Of a DNA stretch of 64,000 nucleotides, positions 26,260 to 34,267 are shown in pieces. Under the pieces are notes generated by a model. It did no database searches and had not been told where the DNA came from. It was given only the letters and a program-made list of their open reading frames with translations. Position numbers and translations under genes: made by a program. The stretch lies in the NCBI RefSeq assembly GCF_013410875.1, contig NZ_JACCCU010000001.1, positions 1,736,001-1,800,000 of the forward strand, in the 5' to 3' direction. The stretch is from Tunturiibacter empetritectus. GTDB lineage: Bacteria; Acidobacteriota; Terriglobia; Terriglobales; Acidobacteriaceae. How positions within the stretch are numbered: position 1 is the first letter of the stretch; every line of letters starts with the position of its first letter.

Positions 26260-28340
26260 TCCGCCGCTCCAAGTTCGGTCAGCAAAAACGCATAGTCGAA
26301 CGCAATCTCTTTCAGATAGTCGTACCGCCCCGAAGCACCACCATGTCCGGCATCCATATTGATGTGCAGCAGTAGTGGAGCATCGTTCGTCTTCAGCGTG
26401 CGCAGTTTAGCCACATACTTCGCCGGCTCCCAGTACATCACCTGGGAGTCGTTCAGGCTCGTCTTCACCAGCAAGGCCGGATACTCTCCGGCCTTGAGGT
26501 TGTCATACGGCGAGTAAGACCGCATGTACTCAAAAGCCTCCGCCTCGTTCGGATTCCCCCACTCCTCATACTCCGCCACAGTCAGTGGCAAACTCGCGTC
26601 AAGCATCGTGTTCAGCACATCCACAAACGGAACGTGCGACAGAACCACCCGAAACAACTCTGGCCGCTCATTGACCACCGCACCCATCAACAACCCACCC
26701 GCACTCCCACCCTCAATTGCAACCCGATCCCTGGCCCCGTACCCCTTCGCGACCAACTGCTCAGTCACCGCGATGAAGTCGCTGAACGTATTGCGTTTCA
26801 CCATCATCTTGCCGGCATCGTGCCACAAATCTCCCATCTCGCCACCACCACGAATGTGCGCATAAGCGATCACCACACCCCGATCCAGCAACGACAACCG
26901 CGACGAACTGAACCCAATGGGAAGCGGATATCCATATGAGCCATACCCATAAACATAAACAGGGTTAGTAGAGTTTCGCGTAAAAGAATCACGTCGATAA
27001 ACAACAGAAACCGGAATCTTCACCCCGTCAGAAGTCTCAACCCAGACTCGCTCCGAAGCATAACGAGACGAATCGAAGCCGCCCGGAACCTCCTGCTGCT
27101 TCAAAAGCTGCGACGTCCCCAACCGCACGTCATACTCGTAAATTGAAGCAGGCGACACCAGCGATGTATAGCTATACCGAAGCTTCTCTGTTGCAAACTC
27201 CGGATTCATATTCGTCGCGGCAGCATAAACCGGCTCTGGAAATGCGATCTCTCGCGATAGGCCGACTCCCTTTGCCATGCCGAATTCGATGACCGTAAGG
27301 GTAGGAAGACCAAGTCTGCGCCGCGAACAAACGCAAAACGAATCGAAGACATCGAAGTCTTCAAGCGGCGCGTCTGCTTGTAACGGAATCAACTCCTCCC
27401 AGAAATCTCGTTCTGGCGTCTCCACTCTGGTCGTCACCACACGAAAGCTTTTACCCACATCGTTCGTTCGAATGTAGAACAAGCCCTTGCGATGATCGAC
27501 CGCGTACTCCTGCTCATCGACGCGTGGCGCAATCATCTGAAACTCGCCTTCAGGAGTCTTCGCAGAGAGAAAACGGCACTCGCTAGTTGTATGGCTCCCC
27601 GCCTCCATCAGCAGGTACTCGTTGTCACGAGTCTTGCCCACTCCCACGTTGAAGCGTTCATCTTTCTCTTCGTAGATCAAAACATCGCTCTCTGAGGAGT
27701 CGCCCAGACGATGCCGAAAGAGATGATCATGCCGCTTCGTCACCTCATCCTCAGTCGTGTAGAAGAGTGTGTGCGAGTCTGCGGCCCACGCGATCGAGCC
27801 CACCCGTTCTGCACTGTCCGGTAAGTCCAGGCCGGTCTTCAGATCGCGTACATGCAGCGTGTACTGTCGAAAGCCCGTGTTATCGGTGGAGTAGGCAAGT
27901 TTCGTATCGTCGATGCTTACTGACAGCGCGCCCAATGCCATAAACGACTGGCCCTCTGCAAGTTGGTTCACATCCAGCAGAATCTCTTCCGGCTGCGACT
28001 CGTCATACGCTGCTCCCACAGCCAGTCGTCGGCAGTGAATCGGGTACTGTTTCCCCTCCACAGTACGGACATAGTAGAACCAGCCCCGATTTCGATAGGG
28101 AACGGAAACATCCGTCTCTTTGATATGCGACAGCATCTCGTCGTACAGCTTCTTCTGCAGACCCTCGGTTCCCGCCATCACGGAGAGTGTATAAGCGTTC
28201 TCCGCCTTAAGATGAGCCAGCACCTCGGGCGAAGACTTATCCCTCATCCACCGGTAGTTATCGTCAAGTGTCTGTCCATGCAGCGTTGTGGGCGTAGGTT
28301 CCTGGCGAGCCTGGGGTGGCAGGATGATGCTTTGCGTCAT
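26256..28340 (-). CDS. S9A prolyl oligopeptidase, oligopeptidase B type
   Basis: A 694-residue serine peptidase. The N-terminal half (about 70-410) is the beta-propeller, and the C-terminal alpha/beta-hydrolase domain has the nucleophile in IEGGSAGGLLMGAV at about residue 547 and the catalytic His in MDAGHGGASGRYDYLKE near 665. VYGYGSYGYP and IAYAHIRGGGEMG are typical of oligopeptidase B. It cleaves short peptides after basic residues in that family; there is no signal peptide, so it should be cytoplasmic. ATG 28340 follows GGAG by ten bases; an in-frame start at 28421 adds a stretch without similarity. Confidence 0.9.
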   Translation of the reverse strand: MTQSIILPPQARQEPTPTTLHGQTLDDNYRWMRDKSSPEVLAHLKAENAYTLSVMAGTEGLQKKLYDEMLSHIKETDVSVPYRNRGWFYYVRTVEGKQYPIHCRRLAVGAAYDESQPEEILLDVNQLAEGQSFMALGALSVSIDDTKLAYSTDNTGFRQYTLHVRDLKTGLDLPDSAERVGSIAWAADSHTLFYTTEDEVTKRHDHLFRHRLGDSSESDVLIYEEKDERFNVGVGKTRDNEYLLMEAGSHTTSECRFLSAKTPEGEFQMIAPRVDEQEYAVDHRKGLFYIRTNDVGKSFRVVTTRVETPERDFWEELIPLQADAPLEDFDVFDSFCVCSRRRLGLPTLTVIEFGMAKGVGLSREIAFPEPVYAAATNMNPEFATEKLRYSYTSLVSPASIYEYDVRLGTSQLLKQQEVPGGFDSSRYASERVWVETSDGVKIPVSVVYRRDSFTRNSTNPVYVYGYGSYGYPLPIGFSSSRLSLLDRGVVIAYAHIRGGGEMGDLWHDAGKMMVKRNTFSDFIAVTEQLVAKGYGARDRVAIEGGSAGGLLMGAVVNERPELFRVVLSHVPFVDVLNTMLDASLPLTVAEYEEWGNPNEAEAFEYMRSYSPYDNLKAGEYPALLVKTSLNDSQVMYWEPAKYVAKLRTLKTNDAPLLLHINMDAGHGGASGRYDYLKEIAFDYAFLLTELGAAD

Positions 28341-28425
28341 TAGTTTGAAGCTCCCTGCACAGGATACAGCGTCCTTCGCGCTTCGAGAGGCAACCATAAG
28401 TTGGCCGAATACACCCAACAAGCAT

Positions 28426-28444
28426 GGTCATCTGCGGCATGACC
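28426..28444. promoter_or_regulatory. Inverted repeat in the peptidase/DUF4142 divergent promoter region
   Basis: GGTCAT (28426-28431) and ATGACC (28439-28444) form a 6-7-6 dyad about 30 bases before the DUF4142 start. It has operator geometry; no regulator is known. Confidence 0.3.
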
Positions 28445-28475
28445 GAAACAAGTCGTCCGCAACTGGAGCATAATC

Positions 28476-29153
28476 ATGAAACTAAGTTCAGCTTGCAGCC
28501 AAATCCCTCAAATCCTGATCCTCTGTACAGCAATTCTCGTCCCCGCATCTGTTCTGGCTCAGTCTGACCCTATGGCTCCCCCAGCCTCGCAGACGCAGCC
28601 CAATCGAGCGCAGCAAGTCCCCGCCTCTGCTACCTCCATGCAGGATTCCGCCGCCAACTCCGGAGACACCGCTCAGAACATGAAAGATAAAATGTTCCTT
28701 CGTAAAGCCGCGCAAGGAGGCATGGCTGAAGTGAAACTTGGCCAACTCGCGGCTCAAAAGGGAAGCAGCGACGAGGTCAAAGCCTTTGGCCAGAAGATGG
28801 TCGACGACCACACCAAACTCAACAACGACATGGCCCCAATCGCTGACTCCATGGGCGTGCGCCTGCCAACAAATCTCAACAAGGAAGATCAGGCCGAGTA
28901 CGACAAACTCAACGGACTCTCAGGCAACGACTTCGATACGGAGTACCTGTCCTTTATGGTGAAGGACCATCACAAGGACCTGCACGAGTTCCGCCAGGAG
29001 GCAGCCAGCACAACCGATCCGACCCTTCAGACCGCGGTCAACAACGCAACGAAGGTCATTCATGAGCACAGCATGATGGTAGATAAGCTCGCCCGCGACA
29101 AAGGCGTCCCCATGCCGCAACACGGTGCCAAATCAGCTAGTCCTACCATGTAA
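28476..29153 (+). CDS. Secreted DUF4142 (ferritin-like) protein
   Basis: A 225-residue exported protein. Signal peptide of about 29 residues ends at PASVLAQ; a Ser/Gln/Ala-rich linker follows to about 70. The DUF4142 domain covers about 72-210, with FLRKAAQGGMAEVKLGQLAA, VKAFGQKMVDDHTKLN and FMVKDHHKDLHEFRQEA, a four-helix bundle with regularly placed His and Glu. The family is common in soil bacteria and its function is unknown. ATG 28476 follows GGAGCATAATC. A strong terminator lies 26 bases after the stop. Confidence 0.88.
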   Translation: MKLSSACSQIPQILILCTAILVPASVLAQSDPMAPPASQTQPNRAQQVPASATSMQDSAANSGDTAQNMKDKMFLRKAAQGGMAEVKLGQLAAQKGSSDEVKAFGQKMVDDHTKLNNDMAPIADSMGVRLPTNLNKEDQAEYDKLNGLSGNDFDTEYLSFMVKDHHKDLHEFRQEAASTTDPTLQTAVNNATKVIHEHSMMVDKLARDKGVPMPQHGAKSASPTM

Positions 29154-29178
29154 CGTCTGTTCTTCGGTTCTGGTGGTC

Positions 29179-29205
29179 GAGGGTGCCATGTGCACCCTCT
29201 TTTTT
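29179..29205 (+). terminator. Intrinsic terminator
   Basis: GAGGGTGC (29179-29186) pairs with GCACCCTC (29192-29199) around CATGT, followed by six T. Ends the DUF4142 transcript. Confidence 0.9.
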
Positions 29206-29276
29206 GCGCGAATAATCCGAATTGTTATTTCACACTCATCAACGGCAGAAACCGTCAGGGGGTAGAATGGCCATCG

Positions 29277-30068
29277 ATGAACTATCTTTCGCGATGGCTG
29301 GCCGTCGTCCTCTTGATCTTCGCGCCGTCGCTTGTGGTGACAGCGGAGTCGGTGGCCACGCTCCCGGCGCCGACCGGCTATGTCAGCGACTTCGCCGGCG
29401 TCCTCTCTCCCTCGACCAAATCCAGCCTCGAAAACCTCTGCACCCAGGTTGACCGCCAGGCCCATGCGCAGATCGCGGTCGTTACCGTCAAAACCCGCGA
29501 CGGCGACCAGTCGATCGAAGAGTTTGCCACGTCGCTTGAAGATAAATGGAAGGTTGGCGCAAAGGGAACTGACCGGGGTGTCCTGGTGCTCTTCTCAACC
29601 AACACCCCAAGGCGCTACCGCATAGAGGTCGGCTACGGTTTGGAGGGCATTCTCAACGACGCCAAAGTGGGCGACATTGGCCGTTCGATGGTTCCCGCGG
29701 CCAGTCAGGGCGACTTTAATACAGCCATCCCACTCGGCGTAACGCAGATCGCCCGAATCATCGCGACCGATGCAGGAGTCACCCTCAACCTCGACCAGCC
29801 GGTTCATCAATACCACCGCCAGCAGGAGCCCGTTCAACTGAGCCTCACAGAGGTCGTGATCGGTGGAGGAGTGATCCTGCTGATCCTCTTCTTCCTTGTC
29901 AAAACTGGGAACACCGGCCTTATCTTTTTTCTCCTGGGAAATCTGATGGGAGGCGGGGGAGGTGGTTTCGGCGGGGGCGGACGTGGGCGCGATGACGACC
30001 GTGGAGGCGGTTTTGGCGGCTTCGGAGGCGGAAGTTCAGGAGGCGGCGGTGCCAGCGGAGACTTTTGA
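29277..30068 (+). CDS. TPM domain protein with Gly-rich tail (YgcG-like)
   Basis: A 263-residue protein. A signal peptide (MNYLSRWLAVVLLIFAPSLV) precedes a TPM phosphatase-fold domain at about 35-160, with GYVSDFAGVLSPSTKSSLE, QIAVVTVKTRDG and YRIEVGYGLEGILNDAKVG. A membrane helix follows at about 195-220, then a tail of Gly/Asp/Arg ending in SGGGGASGDF. Related proteins are membrane-anchored and often sit beside lemA, as here. The start at ATG 29277 is set by the signal peptide; an AGGGGG lies about 15 bases upstream, so the ribosome site is not ideal. Confidence 0.86.
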   Translation: MNYLSRWLAVVLLIFAPSLVVTAESVATLPAPTGYVSDFAGVLSPSTKSSLENLCTQVDRQAHAQIAVVTVKTRDGDQSIEEFATSLEDKWKVGAKGTDRGVLVLFSTNTPRRYRIEVGYGLEGILNDAKVGDIGRSMVPAASQGDFNTAIPLGVTQIARIIATDAGVTLNLDQPVHQYHRQQEPVQLSLTEVVIGGGVILLILFFLVKTGNTGLIFFLLGNLMGGGGGGFGGGGRGRDDDRGGGFGGFGGGSSGGGGASGDF

Positions 30069-30191
30069 AGACCTGAAAATCATCAGGTTGCTGCAAAGGT
30101 AAACAAAGAAATACGGTTACAGTGATACAGTACAGCCGGAGACACCACCTGTCGGGACATCGAAACTTCAGACGAAGGGAATTGAGGAAAC

Positions 30192-30776
30192 ATGAAATCT
30201 TTATGGGTTGTGCTGGGTGTTGTAGCTCTTCTCATCGTCGTTCTCCTTTTTGTAGGAGGCAGCTACATCGGCGCCAAGAACACGCTGGTGCAGAAGAATG
30301 AATCCGTCAACCAGGCGTTCTCACAGGTCAACGTCGTACAGCAGCGACGTCTTGACCTTATTCCTAATCTAGTCGCCTCGGTGAAGGGGTATGTCGCCGA
30401 AGAATCAACAATTTTGACCAACATTGCCAACGCCCGCGCCGGTGTCCTCGCAGCAGGCAGCGACCACTCCGCCAACATTAACGCCAACGCCAAGCTGGAC
30501 GTGGCCCTTGGCCCGTTCTTCCGTCTGCAGGAGCAGTATCCCAACCTCAAGGGGAACGAGCAGTTCACCCGACTCACTGACGAACTGTCTGGAACGGAGA
30601 ATCGTATCGCCGTCGAACGTCAGCGGTACAACAAGACCCTTGAGGATTACAATGTTTACGTCCGGCAGTTTCCTCAAAGCATCTGGGCCAACATCGCTGG
30701 CTTTCATTACCGCGACGAGTACTTCAAGGGCAACCCAGAGAACGGTGTGGCGCCGAAGGTCGACTTCTCAAAGTAG
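30192..30776 (+). CDS. lemA: LemA family protein
   Basis: A 194-residue protein with an N-terminal membrane helix (about 5-24), then a long helical domain: YNTL-type segments are replaced by IGAKNTLVQKNESVNQAFSQ, followed by RRLDLIPNLVASVKGYVAEE and LTDELSGTENRIAVERQRYN, all LemA hallmarks. Role unknown; LemA and TPM proteins recur as neighbours. It lies 123 bases after the TPM gene; a small hairpin ACCTGA-AAATCA-TCAGGT at 30071-30088 lies between them but lacks a T-run. A bidirectional terminator follows. Confidence 0.9.
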   Translation: MKSLWVVLGVVALLIVVLLFVGGSYIGAKNTLVQKNESVNQAFSQVNVVQQRRLDLIPNLVASVKGYVAEESTILTNIANARAGVLAAGSDHSANINANAKLDVALGPFFRLQEQYPNLKGNEQFTRLTDELSGTENRIAVERQRYNKTLEDYNVYVRQFPQSIWANIAGFHYRDEYFKGNPENGVAPKVDFSK

Positions 30777-30798
30777 ACGAAGCGAACTGACCTGGCCC

Positions 30799-30837
30799 AA
30801 TAAAAAAGCCGTCGCATTTAGCGGCGGCTTTTTTATT
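30799..30837. terminator. Bidirectional intrinsic terminator
   Basis: AATAAAAAAGCCGTCGC (30799-30815) faces GCGGCGGCTTTTTTATT (30821-30837) with one mismatch and a five-base loop. A-run and T-run on both sides suit both lemA and the convergent STAS gene. Confidence 0.9.
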
Positions 30838-30849
30838 GCCCTGTTTTTT

Positions 30850-31197
30850 TTATTTGATGAACGAAGAGATCGCGGTCGCCTCATCGTCCTTGACGTCGAA
30901 GACGGTGTAAAGCTTGGTGATCTGCAGCAGATCGTGAACCTTCTTCGTCAGGTTCAGCAGCTTCAGCTCGCCACCACTGTTCTTGACGGTGGTAAAGGCG
31001 CTGACCAGCTCGCCGATGCCCGAGCTATCGATGTAGCTGATGTCGCCAAGGTTGAGCAGAATCTTATTGGAACCCTTCGCCAGAACATCGCGCACGGCGT
31101 CGCGGATCGTCACACTGCCTTCGCCAAGAGTGATGCGGCCGCTAAGATCCAGAATGGTGATTCCATCCACCTGGCGAGTTTTTACTTTCATGCTCAT
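30850..31197 (-). CDS. STAS anti-sigma factor antagonist (SpoIIAA/RsbV-like)
   Basis: A 115-residue single STAS domain. ITILDLSGRITLGEGS is the family opening, and the phospho-serine motif reads ISYIDSSGIGELVSAF at about 50-65. By family it releases a sigma factor by binding the anti-sigma kinase when unphosphorylated. It is encoded 14 bases after the RsbW-like kinase, but no sigma-factor or phosphatase gene is in the window, so the controlled process is unknown. Confidence 0.92.
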   Translation of the reverse strand: MSMKVKTRQVDGITILDLSGRITLGEGSVTIRDAVRDVLAKGSNKILLNLGDISYIDSSGIGELVSAFTTVKNSGGELKLLNLTKKVHDLLQITKLYTVFDVKDDEATAISSFIK

Positions 31198-31211
31198 GTC
31201 TAGTGTTCTCC

Positions 31212-31634
31212 TTAGGTCCCCGACTGCGCGGGTGTTCGATGCTTGATAAGTGTCAGTTCCGTGCCCGGATGTAACTGCCGAAAGTTTACCTCATCCATGA
31301 AAGCCTTGATGAGAAAGATACCGCGACCAGAGCCGCGGAGGATATTTTCCGGCGCCAGCGGGTCGGGAATCTTGTCTGGATCAAGCCCAGGGCCCTGGTC
31401 AGAAATCCTGATAATCAGCGAGTCGGACGTCGTCTCGAACGAAGCAACCACGTGTTTGTTGGTGTCGTACGAGTTCCCGTGCAGCACCGCATTCACTGCG
31501 GCCTCGCGCACCGCCATGGCGATGTGGGGAACCGTGTCTTCATCGAACCCCGCCTTTTCGGCGAACTGCTCTCCGATCTGCTCGATCTTATTAACGCTGT
31601 CGAGAGACGAGTCCAATGTGTAGCTGGCGCGCAT
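31212..31634 (-). CDS. Anti-sigma serine kinase, RsbW/SpoIIAB-like
   Basis: A 140-residue GHKL ATPase. The N box reads VREAAVNAVLHGNSYD and the G boxes IRISDQGPGLDPD and LRGSGRGIFLIKAFMDEV. By family it binds a sigma factor or phosphorylates the STAS partner encoded next to it. I start at ATG 31634, where the domain begins; its ribosome site is poor. The frame is open to a TTG at 31829 and would add 65 residues, mostly Ser/Thr/Lys, with no family match. Confidence 0.86.
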   Translation of the reverse strand: MRASYTLDSSLDSVNKIEQIGEQFAEKAGFDEDTVPHIAMAVREAAVNAVLHGNSYDTNKHVVASFETTSDSLIIRISDQGPGLDPDKIPDPLAPENILRGSGRGIFLIKAFMDEVNFRQLHPGTELTLIKHRTPAQSGT

Positions 31635-31878
31635 AGTCGTTGAATCGGCCAAAGCAGTCCTTGCAGTGCTGGTATGCCAGTCGTCAACGTCAGACAACAG
31701 CGATGATGGCAGTTTGCTTGTGGATTTCTTGAATGTCAAGGTTACCCGTCCTTCTTCTGCAATTTCAGACTCTTTTTTGGCCCCAGGGGTTGACCAGACC
31801 GGCTCTTTCCTGCAACTTGTCGTGCTCAAGGTGGGCTAACATGCGATTACAGGTTATGTTGGAGAACGCAGACCCGTT

Positions 31879-33156
31879 ATGACCAGGCACGCCAATCAAA
31901 GGACCAGCGTCTCAGCCCTCATGGGATCGGCCGTCGCCGACGCCCAGGGAGCCACCTTGGGCCACGTGCGAGAGCTGGCCGTGGCGCCTTCGGTCGATGC
32001 GGCTCATATCCACGGGGTCGTCCTCAAATTGGCCTCCTCCAAGCGAACCGATAAGCCCTCCCTGGTCCTGATCTCCCAACTCGAACTCAGCCCCGATGGC
32101 ACCATGCAGCTCCGCGAGTCCGCGCAACCCACTCCACTGCCTGAAGATGAGAGCTTTCTCCTCCTCGAGCGCGATCTGCTCGATCAGCAGATCATCGACG
32201 TGCATGGCCACAAGGTCGTCCGCGTCAACGACGTCGATCTGGTGTGGGAGAACTGCCAGGAAGACCTTCCCGACCTCTCGCTGCGTATCGCCGAGGTCGA
32301 AGTCGGCATGCGCGGAGCCGTCCGGCGCCTCCTCAAAGGTCTGCCTTCAACCTCGGTCGACCGCATCTCCTCCCGCTTTGGCGCCAGCGTCATCCCATGG
32401 GACTTCGTCGACCTCATCGACCGCGACCCCGCCCGCCGCGTCCGCCTCAAGATCGAGCAGGATCGCCTCTCGAAGATGCATCCGTCTGACATCGCGGACA
32501 TCCTAGAAGAGCTGGCCCCCGCCGAGCGCCACGCTCTCTTTGTCTCCCTCGACGAGGAGGTTGCAGCCGAGGCCCTCGAGGAGGTCAAGCCCAAGATGCA
32601 GCAGGCGTTGATAGAGTCGCTCGACTCGGAGCAGATCGCAGGCATCGTCGAAGAGATGGACCCCGGCGCCGCCGCCGACCTTCTCTCCGAGCTCACCGAC
32701 GAGCGCTCCGAAGCCATCCTCGAGGAGATGGACCCAGAGGAGCGCCAGGAGGTCGAAGACCTGCTCGAGTTCGCCGGCAACTCCGCTGCTGGCCGAATGA
32801 CGACCGAGTACATCGCCTTGCCCTCCGCAGCACTCGTCGATCACGCAATCGGCGCACTGCGCGACTACGAAGGCGATATCGACATGATCACCGACATCTA
32901 TCTGCTCGACGAAGACGAGAAGATCATCGCACTGGTTCCGCTGGTCCAGCTCTTGCTCGCGGCGCCCGGCACGCCCCTGACCAATATGCCGCACAGTCAT
33001 CTCGTCACGTGCAACGTAGATGCCAACGGCCGCAAGGTAGCCGAGCTGTTCGACAAGTACAACCTGCGCTCACTGCCGGTAGTCGATAACGAAAAGCATC
33101 TCACCGGCGTCATTCACGCCGAACAGGTGATTGCCCTCTTGCGGGCGAGCCGCTAA
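31879..33156 (+). CDS. PRC-barrel, MgtE N-domain and CBS protein without a pore
   Basis: A 425-residue soluble protein. PRC-barrel-like beta segments occupy about 10-90 (VADAQGATLGHVRELAV) and about 100-160. The MgtE N-terminal superhelix (about 195-300) has HPSDIADILEELAPAERHAL-type repeats such as IVEEMDPGAAADLLSELTDE. A CBS pair (about 305-420) begins GRMTTEYIALPS and ends LRSLPVVDNEKHLTGVIHAE. MgtE uses the N and CBS domains as a magnesium sensor gating its pore, but no membrane helices exist here. It could sense Mg2+ and regulate another carrier; the Nramp-like transporter five genes on is the candidate. Start ATG 31879. Confidence 0.88.
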   Translation: MTRHANQRTSVSALMGSAVADAQGATLGHVRELAVAPSVDAAHIHGVVLKLASSKRTDKPSLVLISQLELSPDGTMQLRESAQPTPLPEDESFLLLERDLLDQQIIDVHGHKVVRVNDVDLVWENCQEDLPDLSLRIAEVEVGMRGAVRRLLKGLPSTSVDRISSRFGASVIPWDFVDLIDRDPARRVRLKIEQDRLSKMHPSDIADILEELAPAERHALFVSLDEEVAAEALEEVKPKMQQALIESLDSEQIAGIVEEMDPGAAADLLSELTDERSEAILEEMDPEERQEVEDLLEFAGNSAAGRMTTEYIALPSAALVDHAIGALRDYEGDIDMITDIYLLDEDEKIIALVPLVQLLLAAPGTPLTNMPHSHLVTCNVDANGRKVAELFDKYNLRSLPVVDNEKHLTGVIHAEQVIALLRASR

Positions 33157-33190
33157 AACAGACATCGTGTAAAAGGAAACGCAGCATCGC

Positions 33191-34267
33191 ATGAAGATTC
33201 TGTACGCTACCGGGCTCTCACCCAACGACACCTCCCTCTATCGCCTCTGGGCATTGGAGCGCCTCGGACACCAGGTCATTCCCTTCAACGTCTTCGACTA
33301 CGAATCCAGAAATCCCGTTCTGCGCAAGGTAAACCAGCGCCTCGTCCTGGGACCTTCCGTAACCCGGCTCAACTCGGATCTGATCAAAATCGCAGAAGCC
33401 GAAAAACCCGACATCCTCTGGACAGACAAGCTCCTCTACATCCGGCCTCGAACGCTGGACCGAATGCGCGCCTTGAACATCGCAACGGTCAGCTACATGA
33501 TCGACAACCCCTTCGGAACCCGCCAGGACCCAGGCTGGCGAATGTACATGAAGGACATCCCCCACTACGACCTCCACGTCGTCCAGCGCGACAAGAACAT
33601 CCTCGACTACAAATCGCGTGGCGCGCGCGATGTCATCAAGATTCAAACCGCCTACGAACCCACGCTACAATTCCCGCCGCCGGAGGGCTGGTCCGACGCC
33701 GATCGAAACCGTGAGGTCTCCTTCATTGGGACGCCCTACGACGACCGTGCCCAAACCCTCACGCGGCTCTGGCGCGACTGCGGCTTTCCCGTCGTCATCT
33801 CCGGCAACCCCCGCCAGTGGGGCCGCGCCATGGAGGCAAGCGCCTACAAAGCCCTCTTTAACGGAGGCGAGCTGTTCCGCGATGAGTACCGCGAAGGCAT
33901 TTGGAAATCAAAAATAAACCTAAGCTTCATCACCCACTCCAACTGCGACGAGTTCGTGCACAAGAGCTTCGAGATAGCCGGATGCGGAGGCTTCCTGCTC
34001 GCCGAACGCTCCGATGGCCACATGCAGCGCTTCAAAGAAGATGAAGAGGCGGTCTTCTTCACCGGCTTCGAAGAGTTAGCCGCAAAGATCAGCCGCTACC
34101 TGCCCGACGAGGAAGCGCGGAACCGCATCGCAGCAGCCGGCTGCATCCGCGCCGCACGCGACGGCTACTACAACGACCGACAGGTCGAACTAATCGTCGA
34201 GCGCGCCCAATCAATAATCGAAAGATTGAAGCCTTCTGCCAAAACAGCGCACGCGGGCAGTCGGTGA
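33191..34267 (+). CDS. CgeB-type glycosyltransferase
   Basis: A 358-residue GT-B-like protein. The N-terminal half has MKILYATGLSPNDTSLYRLW and HDLHVVQRDKN-like segments; the C-terminal half has the CgeB/family 1 signature HKSFEIAGCGGFLLAERSDG followed by FFTGFEELAAKISRYLPDEE and a helix with RIAAAGCIRAARDGYYNDRQ. It should transfer a sugar to an unknown acceptor, probably for a surface glycan. ATG 33191 lies 34 bases after the PRC-MgtE_N-CBS stop, and its stop overlaps the GMC gene start (GTGA), so translation of the two is coupled. Confidence 0.82.
   Translation: MKILYATGLSPNDTSLYRLWALERLGHQVIPFNVFDYESRNPVLRKVNQRLVLGPSVTRLNSDLIKIAEAEKPDILWTDKLLYIRPRTLDRMRALNIATVSYMIDNPFGTRQDPGWRMYMKDIPHYDLHVVQRDKNILDYKSRGARDVIKIQTAYEPTLQFPPPEGWSDADRNREVSFIGTPYDDRAQTLTRLWRDCGFPVVISGNPRQWGRAMEASAYKALFNGGELFRDEYREGIWKSKINLSFITHSNCDEFVHKSFEIAGCGGFLLAERSDGHMQRFKEDEEAVFFTGFEELAAKISRYLPDEEARNRIAAAGCIRAARDGYYNDRQVELIVERAQSIIERLKPSAKTAHAGSR

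Noticed and set aside
30071..30088. Hairpin ACCTGA-AAATCA-TCAGGT between the TPM and LemA genes as a terminator
   Set aside because: No T-run follows and the genes appear to belong together; left as a minor structure only.
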